This document shows positions 59,017 through 64,000 of a stretch of 64,000 bases of DNA, in pieces. The position numbers were made by a program, and so were the translations under genes. Positions within the stretch are counted from its first letter, which is position 1. Each line of letters starts with the position of its first letter. A model generated the notes under the pieces. It ran no database searches, was not told where the DNA came from, and worked only from the letters and a program-made list of their open reading frames with translations. Source of the DNA: CAIUSP01 sp964594365 (GTDB taxonomy: Bacteria > Actinomycetota > Thermoleophilia > Solirubrobacterales > 70-9); assembly GCA_964594365.1 (NCBI GenBank), contig CAZQMB010000001.1:62001-126000 (forward strand), given 5' to 3'.

Positions 59017-59958
59017 CTAGATCTCATTCGCCCAGGCCTCCACGAGCGGGGTCAGCAGCGATCTCGCACTGCCGGGCTCCCAACGATTGAACACCCAGGC
59101 TCCGCCGATCTGCGTCTTCTGTATCCCCTGCCTCCGCCACTCCCTGCGGATAGCCGGGTCGGTGGTGATCCAGTCTGCTGAATCGGTGAGTGTCCAGCGT
59201 CCACTGCGCCGCATCGGCATGGCCGGGTCGAGTATCTCCGCGTCCCGGTCGTCGGGCGACTGGGTGGAATTCGGGTCCAACAGCACGTAGTGAGAGGCAA
59301 CGGTGTCGTCGTAGGTTCCGGTCTTCAGCATCACGAGGAAATCGGTCCGACTCTCGGGAGGCATCGAGCGGTATGCCCGCACCAGTGGCGCGGAGTCACA
59401 GTAGACCCGCTCCCACGCCGAGACCCCGGGCAGGTACTCCTCCTTGATTCCAAGCTGCACCCTCCCCCATGTCACCTCCTCGACCAGATCGGCGTAGAGA
59501 GGCACCAGCGACAGTCCCGACTTGGTGTAGTAGAGACTCGCGTGCGCTTGAGCGTTGAGCCGCGGAGGGGTCCAGACCGGGCGCCTGTTCGGAGCCAACA
59601 TCCGCAGGACCATCGCCATGCAGGTCAACTGACAGCCCTCGTTCCCGATCGTGTTCCCGTTCGGGAACCTGCGTATCAGTGACGACGCCTGCTTCCTCGT
59701 GTACCCGTCGAGCATCGCCGTCTTGATCACCTTCTCGCGGTTCCACATCAGGTCCCTGGACCAGCGCGGGTCGTCCTGCCGGTACGGCATCCCAAGCGCG
59801 CGAAGGTCGAACCGCGTGCCGGTGGCCCTGGGCCGATTGCCTCCTGCGATCGCGGCGCCGGCGAATGGACCGAGCAGGGAGCTCGCGCCGACCGCAGCAC
59901 CGGCCCCGGCCGCCTGACCTATGAACTTGCGCCTCGAGGACTTCTTCGGGGGGTTCAT
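59017..59958 (-). CDS. Tat-exported C39-like cysteine peptidase family protein
   Basis: 313 residues. N-terminal twin-arginine signal (SSRRKFIGQAAGAGAAVG) and hydrophobic Ala/Gly stretch. A C39-like peptidase core follows: Gln61 in YRQDDPRWS, Cys109 in NEGCQLTCMAMVL, and His223/Asp228 in SHYVLLDPN. ATG 59958 chosen, as the signal begins there; the upstream frame is shadow. Likely a secreted peptidase or peptidoglycan/peptide-bond enzyme. Substrate unknown. Confidence 0.82.
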   Translation of the reverse strand: MNPPKKSSRRKFIGQAAGAGAAVGASSLLGPFAGAAIAGGNRPRATGTRFDLRALGMPYRQDDPRWSRDLMWNREKVIKTAMLDGYTRKQASSLIRRFPNGNTIGNEGCQLTCMAMVLRMLAPNRRPVWTPPRLNAQAHASLYYTKSGLSLVPLYADLVEEVTWGRVQLGIKEEYLPGVSAWERVYCDSAPLVRAYRSMPPESRTDFLVMLKTGTYDDTVASHYVLLDPNSTQSPDDRDAEILDPAMPMRRSGRWTLTDSADWITTDPAIRREWRRQGIQKTQIGGAWVFNRWEPGSARSLLTPLVEAWANEI

Positions 59959-60021
59959 ACATCCACTAAACACCTGCCCCCGGCGGAGTTGCGATTGGAA
60001 TTGAGCTGATCGTGCATGGCC

Positions 60022-60027
60022 TAGGAT
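60022..60027 (+). promoter_or_regulatory. -10 box (TAGGAT) of the FkbM gene
   Basis: TAGGAT ends 6 nt before the ATG; leaderless-type. Confidence 0.45.
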
Positions 60028-60033
60028 GCCCCG

Positions 60034-60768
60034 ATGCCATCGCGCCCGACGGCCTACCAGTTGAAGCGCCTCGTCCTCTACCCCCGGATCCTCTACGGGA
60101 GATTCCGTCACCGAGGCGAAGCCTGGACTCAGGTTCTCGACGTCACCAACTACCGGAAGGACATCTACCGTTTCATCGGCGATCGAATGGCGGATGCGAG
60201 TCTGATCCACAGTCCCGGGAGAGTCGGGGCGGGACTGATCCTGGATGTCGGTGCGTTCGATGGAGAATGGGCCACCGAGGTCGCCGAGAGATACCCCGAT
60301 GCGACCATCTACGCCTTCGAACTCAGTCCGCCTACGATCGATCAACTCCGCTCGGCCCTTCCCGAAGACGGCCGAATCGAGGTGTTTCCATTCGGGCTGG
60401 CGGGGAGCAATCGCACCGAGTCGATATCCCGGATGGGAGCGGGATCATCGATACATCGCATCGGGGAAGGGGATCAGATCGATACCGGGACGCTGAGGGA
60501 CGTCGCCGAGGTGTGGCGCGAACTGGATCTGGGTCAGGTCTCAGGGATGAAGATCAACATCGAAGGCGGTGAGTACGAACTGCTCTCGCGAATGGCGGAA
60601 ACAGGCCTCTTGCCCAAGGTGGACACCTACCTGATCCAGTTCCACGAGTGGATGAGGGGCAGTCACAGGATGCGCCGCGAGATCAGGCGGAAGTTGACCA
60701 AGACCCACAGGCTGACCTGGGACTACCGCTTCATCTGGGAGCGCTGGGATCGGATCGAGTCGCAGTAG
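60034..60768 (+). CDS. FkbM-family SAM-dependent methyltransferase
   Basis: 244 residues. SAM-binding motif I LILDVGAFDGEWA, then YAFELSPPTID, and the FkbM signature MKINIEGGEYELL. FkbM enzymes O-methylate sugars or polyketides, suggesting glycan or lipid modification. The stop codon directly touches the 3' end of convergent tRNA-Met. Confidence 0.88.
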   Translation: MPSRPTAYQLKRLVLYPRILYGRFRHRGEAWTQVLDVTNYRKDIYRFIGDRMADASLIHSPGRVGAGLILDVGAFDGEWATEVAERYPDATIYAFELSPPTIDQLRSALPEDGRIEVFPFGLAGSNRTESISRMGAGSSIHRIGEGDQIDTGTLRDVAEVWRELDLGQVSGMKINIEGGEYELLSRMAETGLLPKVDTYLIQFHEWMRGSHRMRREIRRKLTKTHRLTWDYRFIWERWDRIESQ

Positions 60769-60842
<74 letters not shown>

Positions 60843-60892
60843 TCGAGCACCGGTATCCCGGGCTCGGAGCGAGGATATAGAGGAAAGGGTGC

Positions 60893-61882
60893 TCAGCCTC
60901 CCGCGACCTTGGCAACGGCCCTCTCCAACTCAGCCACGCTGAAGGGACCCTCGATGACGGTCGACACGACACCATCTCTGTCGATCACGAACAGCCACGG
61001 CTCGGTCGGGAGTCGGTACGCAGCCACCTGCGGACGGAGGCCTTTCGACAGATCGTTGTCGCGATAGATCTCCATCTGGATGAATGCGACCCGGTCGCCG
61101 TACTCGGACTTGGTCTGCTCTGCCACGTCTACAACCGGCCCGCACACGCGGCTCTGGCACAGCTGCGGAGTTGCGAACAGCAGGACCACCGGCTTGCGGC
61201 CGACCACGTTGGCGAAATCTTCCTCGTGCATGCTGCTCGGAGGTATGCGGGTGTCGATGGTGGAGACGTCGCCGACGCTGTCGATCGTCGGTGTCGAGAT
61301 GACCGGGGCCTTGTCGCCGGGCCGAGGGATCCCCTCGTACTGACCGACCAGACCCGGAGTCGGTACCACGCTGGCTCCGTAGGAGCCGTCCTCGTTCTTG
61401 ACCAGCGCACCGAACGCCCACTTGCCCTCTCGGTCGAGCGGAACATCCGCGACGTACACCACGGTCGCAGCCTCGGGATCGTTGGCGGTGGTCTGGGCCC
61501 GGTACTTCTCCTCGGTCGTGATGTCCTCTATCCGCGCGGGGAATGGTCCGATCGCCTTGCCCTTCAGGCCGGCACCCGGCGCAGCGTAGATGGCCACCTG
61601 AGCATCTTTGATCTGGGTCCGATCCACCTCGAATACGGCGAAGGAGAACCGGTTCTCGCCTTGCGCCAGCACCCCGAAGCCCGGTGCCACCACCGGACCC
61701 GGCTTGCCCGCGTTGGAGAGCACCTGCTCCAGCGACTGCCCGTTCGGGGACGGGAACTCGGATGCCGGCGGAGCGGGCTGCGAAACCGCACCGGAGCCGG
61801 CATCACTTCCACAGGCCGTCAACGGAACGGCCAGGACCGCCGCGGAGAAGGCAGTCAAGATGAATTTCCTGCGTCGGGTCAC
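60893..61882 (-). CDS. Lipoprotein with C-terminal thioredoxin-like domain
   Basis: 329 residues. Lipobox LTAC (Cys24) after a basic N-terminus and hydrophobic stretch. An extracellular N-terminal domain (to ~190) is followed by a thioredoxin-like fold (PVVLLFATPQLCQSRVCGP, a CxxxxC pair, not CxxC) and TEPWLFVIDRDGVVSTVIEG. The odd spacing suggests peroxiredoxin/SCO-like rather than classic disulfide exchange. GTG start, TAGGAT box 6 nt upstream. Confidence 0.82.
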   Translation of the reverse strand: MTRRRKFILTAFSAAVLAVPLTACGSDAGSGAVSQPAPPASEFPSPNGQSLEQVLSNAGKPGPVVAPGFGVLAQGENRFSFAVFEVDRTQIKDAQVAIYAAPGAGLKGKAIGPFPARIEDITTEEKYRAQTTANDPEAATVVYVADVPLDREGKWAFGALVKNEDGSYGASVVPTPGLVGQYEGIPRPGDKAPVISTPTIDSVGDVSTIDTRIPPSSMHEEDFANVVGRKPVVLLFATPQLCQSRVCGPVVDVAEQTKSEYGDRVAFIQMEIYRDNDLSKGLRPQVAAYRLPTEPWLFVIDRDGVVSTVIEGPFSVAELERAVAKVAGG

Positions 61883-61888
61883 GACTCA

Positions 61889-61894
61889 ATCCTA
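61889..61894 (-). promoter_or_regulatory. -10 box (TAGGAT) of the lipoprotein gene
   Basis: TAGGAT on the minus strand ends 6 nt before the GTG. The divergent SDR -10 lies 13 bp away, so the promoters overlap. Confidence 0.5.
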
Positions 61895-61906
61895 CGGGGT
61901 TCGCTC

Positions 61907-61912
61907 TAGGCT
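61907..61912 (+). promoter_or_regulatory. -10 box (TAGGCT) of the SDR gene
   Basis: TAGGCT on the plus strand, 40 nt before the ATG; gives a short leader with an AGAGGGAAG SD. Confidence 0.45.
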
Positions 61913-61952
61913 CCTCTCCCAGAGCATCCGAGCGAGACGAAAGAGGGAAGAG

Positions 61953-62684
61953 ATGGCCGAGAGGGCAGCGCTTGTGACAGGCGGTTCCAGCGGAATAGGG
62001 TTGGCGATAGCGCGTGCGCTCGCCGAAGACGGCTATGGCCTGACGATCTCCTCTCGTCGCGCGGAGAAACTCGAGGCGACCGCCGAGACCCTCCGCAGCG
62101 AAGGTCACGAGGTGAATGCGATCGCTGCACAGATAGCCGACGAAGACGAGATGAAAGGCGTCGTCGCTGCGCACCGCGACGCCTACGGGAGACTCGATGT
62201 CCTCGTCAACAACGCTGGCGTCGGACTAGGGGAACCGATCCATGAACTGACGTCCAGGAAGGTGGACCTGCAGATAGAGGTGAACCTGCGCTCGCTGATG
62301 CTGATGACCCGTGAGTGTCTTCCGATGCTGCGGGAGGCGGGCGCCGAACACCACAAGGCGTTGATCGTCAACACGGCCTCCGTCGCGGGCAAGGCGGGGC
62401 AGGCGTGGCTTTCGGTGTATTCGGCAACCAAGTTCGCCGTGATCGGCTTCAGTCAAGCGACCCAGCGGGAGGTGAGCGGACAGGGCATCGGTGTCACAGC
62501 GCTCGCCCCCGGGTTCGTCGATACGCCGATGACCGAGTTCGTCAAGGAGCAGGTTCCGGCCGAAGAGATGATCCAGCCGACCGATATCGCTGAAGCCGTG
62601 CGATTCCTGCTCAAGACCTCGCCGAACTGTGTCGTTCCGGAGATCGTCTTCCTGCGGCCGAGTGATTCGGAGGGACTCCTCTAG
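61953..62684 (+). CDS. Short-chain dehydrogenase/reductase (classical SDR)
   Basis: 243 residues. TGGSSGIG cofactor motif, NNAG motif VLVNNAGVG, catalytic Ser in VNTASVAG and YSATK (Tyr-x3-Lys), then PGFVDTPMT. RR in SSRRAEKLE suggests NADPH preference. Substrate unknown. SD AGAGGGAAG before ATG 61953. Ends with the CTAG shared with the convergent glycosyltransferase. Confidence 0.92.
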   Translation: MAERAALVTGGSSGIGLAIARALAEDGYGLTISSRRAEKLEATAETLRSEGHEVNAIAAQIADEDEMKGVVAAHRDAYGRLDVLVNNAGVGLGEPIHELTSRKVDLQIEVNLRSLMLMTRECLPMLREAGAEHHKALIVNTASVAGKAGQAWLSVYSATKFAVIGFSQATQREVSGQGIGVTALAPGFVDTPMTEFVKEQVPAEEMIQPTDIAEAVRFLLKTSPNCVVPEIVFLRPSDSEGLL

Positions 62685-63700
62685 ACCGACGGAGGCCTCG
62701 CCGGTCCCCACGGGTCGCTGGCGAAGATGCGCCTTCCGCGCTTCACTCCCTTCCTCCCCCCGGTGACCCAACCGTATTGACGGAGGAGATTGGCCCAGGC
62801 CTCCTCGAGATAGCCGCTCTCCCCTCTCCGCCTCATTCGCATCAGACAGACGAGCAGGAACCCCTTCAGCTGAGGCCAGACCGAGGACAGCCCGGCAGTA
62901 GTTGCCCGCGTGCCCCCCTGAGCCTCCAGCTTGGCGGCACAGAGTCCCGCTCCGTAGGCCCAACCGCGCTGCTGGTCGTAGAAGCCGCGCCAGGTTCGTC
63001 GGTGGGTGTGGCGGGCGAGTGCTGCAGGTACGTACCTCATCTCCAACTGTTCCCGCTCGGCAACGCGGTTGTAACGGAGGGAGATCTCGACATCCTGTGC
63101 GCGCACCATCCGCGGATCGAACCCGCCGATTTCCTCCAGGATCCAACGACGAAAGGCAGCATTGGCGGTGACTACGTATGGCGGATCGCTGACCACGCCG
63201 AAGTCCTGCCAACGCCCGAGGATCCGGGCCGCCTGTCGCTGAGGGCCGGTTTCGAGCGGCCCATGACCCAGTCCTCCCCCGACGCAGCCGACGACGGGAT
63301 CGTCGAATTCCGCGACCATCCCGCGGAGCCAGTCCGGCTCCACTTCACAGTCGACGTCGAGGAAGCAGACGATCGGTGCCCGAGAGTTCGCGATACCCCG
63401 ATTGCGTGCATTCGAGACGCCCGGCTCTGGCTCCTCGACCACCTTCACCGGGTATCCGGCTGCGATCTCCGCGCTGCGATCGCCTGAGCCGTTGTCCACT
63501 ACGACCACCTCGCAGGGGCGACCGAACCTGGCCACCGATTCGACCACTGCACTGAGACAGGGTCTGACGACGTCCTCACCGTCCCTCACGGGTATGACCA
63601 CCGAGACTTCCGGATCCGGGCCCACGGCGTCTGGATCTACCTGTCCGCCCGAGGACACCCTCTCAGGTGCGGCGTCGGACCTCGATCGAGGGGCCACCAT
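62681..63700 (-). CDS. Glycosyltransferase family 2
   Basis: Up to 339 residues. GT2 core SVVIPVRDGEDVV, EVVVVDNGSGDRS, PGVSNARNRGIANSRAP, and the DxD-like FLDVDCEVEPDWL; later RAQDVEISLR. A C-terminal basic region may contact membranes. Start uncertain: ATG 63700 lies inside the upstream gene; a GTG at 63658 right after the upstream stop (removing 14 poorly conserved residues) is also possible. Likely extends a surface glycan. Confidence 0.85.
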   Translation of the reverse strand: MVAPRSRSDAAPERVSSGGQVDPDAVGPDPEVSVVIPVRDGEDVVRPCLSAVVESVARFGRPCEVVVVDNGSGDRSAEIAAGYPVKVVEEPEPGVSNARNRGIANSRAPIVCFLDVDCEVEPDWLRGMVAEFDDPVVGCVGGGLGHGPLETGPQRQAARILGRWQDFGVVSDPPYVVTANAAFRRWILEEIGGFDPRMVRAQDVEISLRYNRVAEREQLEMRYVPAALARHTHRRTWRGFYDQQRGWAYGAGLCAAKLEAQGGTRATTAGLSSVWPQLKGFLLVCLMRMRRRGESGYLEEAWANLLRQYGWVTGGRKGVKRGRRIFASDPWGPARPPSV

Positions 63701-64000
63701 CGCCCGACTCGATGCCGAGGGGTGTCTCTTCTACCGGCTCACTCGCCAGCAGGTACTCGGCTCGCTGCTCCGCACGGCGTTCTGCCGCAGCGGCATAGGT
63801 CTTCGAGAGAACGTCCTCGAGATCCTCCGAGCTCCTGATCGCTGCCGACTCCGCCCGCCTGCGCCGGTCTTCCTGCACCTCTCGGACCTCCTCGGCCAGA
63901 GAGCGCTCTCCACCCGGGTCGTCCACCAGTGCCCGCTCGAGGTAATGCTGGAGCATCGCGATCTCGCGTCCGGTTGCCTCCCGTGGCTTTCCGGTCGGCG
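63663..64000 (-). CDS. C-terminal part of an unidentified protein (N-terminus beyond window)
   Basis: Open to the right edge, 112 codons. The visible part is charged and helical (LAEEVREVQEDRRRRAES, KTYAAAAERRAEQR) with no motif I recognise. It overlaps or precedes the glycosyltransferase, so may belong to a glycan or surface-polymer gene cluster. Confidence 0.5.
   Translation of the reverse strand, partial: PTGKPREATGREIAMLQHYLERALVDDPGGERSLAEEVREVQEDRRRRAESAAIRSSEDLEDVLSKTYAAAAERRAEQRAEYLLASEPVEETPLGIESGDGGPSIEVRRRT

Overview
The window is a high-GC actinobacterial chromosome segment. The actinobacterial integration host factor (mIHF), the gene order pyr operon - mIHF - gmk - rpoZ - coaBC, and many starts preceded by a TANNNT -10 box only 6-9 nt away (leaderless-type promoters) point to Actinomycetota. 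A deep lineage such as Thermoleophilia/Solirubrobacterales is my best guess, but that is inference. I call 64 protein genes, two tRNAs (Arg-CCG and Met-CAT, neither with encoded CCA), a SAM-I riboswitch, a probable PyrR-binding RNA hairpin, a rimP leader attenuator, a candidate structured ncRNA and two other terminators. There is no insertion sequence, prophage or CRISPR array.

Positions 1-15.4 kb (minus strand) hold a translation/RNA-metabolism block: rimP-nusA-infB-rbfA-nrnA-truB-ribF-rpsO, then a peroxiredoxin and a DsbA-like protein, then pnp-M16 protease-dapB-amidase-dapA, with many 1-4 bp overlaps. Positions 15.4-28.4 kb (minus) hold dtd, a TPR gene, coaBC, rpoZ, gmk and mihF, preceded by the pyrimidine operon pyrR-pyrB-pyrC-isochorismatase-like-carA-carB-pyrK-pyrD. 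pyrF is missing from its usual place.

Positions 28.4-41 kb are mixed: rnz; a secreted SGNH hydrolase; tRNA-Arg directly abutting an alkylsulfatase; CDP-glucose genes rfbF/rfbG; a SAM-riboswitch-controlled threonine-synthase-like PLP enzyme with a neighbouring MoaD/ThiS sulfur-carrier protein; and a plus-strand run of corA, HIT, phosphohexomutase, MBL-fold hydrolase and lipid kinase.

Positions 41-56 kb (minus) hold the classic pdxS-pdxT-M29 aminopeptidase-yebC-ruvCAB-secDF-recJ-rel block. A zinc-ribbon/PAS protein sits where yajC is expected, and a cupredoxin is coupled to the end of rel. Positions 56-64 kb are more lineage-specific: an RpiR regulator, a GAP-family membrane protein, a structured non-coding locus between two terminators, a membrane coiled-coil protein, a 44-residue Ala/Glu repeat protein, a Tat-exported C39-like protein, an FkbM methyltransferase, tRNA-Met, a lipoprotein with a thioredoxin-like domain, an SDR, a GT2 glycosyltransferase and a partial gene.

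The strongest lead for an undescribed system is the SAM riboswitch / threonine-synthase-like / sulfur-carrier locus at 34.3-36.0 kb. Switch logic and gene partnership suggest homocysteine (or another thiol amino acid) formation using a protein thiocarboxylate rather than threonine synthesis. Other leads are the alkylsulfatase mRNA that tRNA 3' processing would release with one leader nucleotide, and the structured RNA locus at 57.9-58.2 kb that shows a near-complete anti-SD complement in a hairpin loop.
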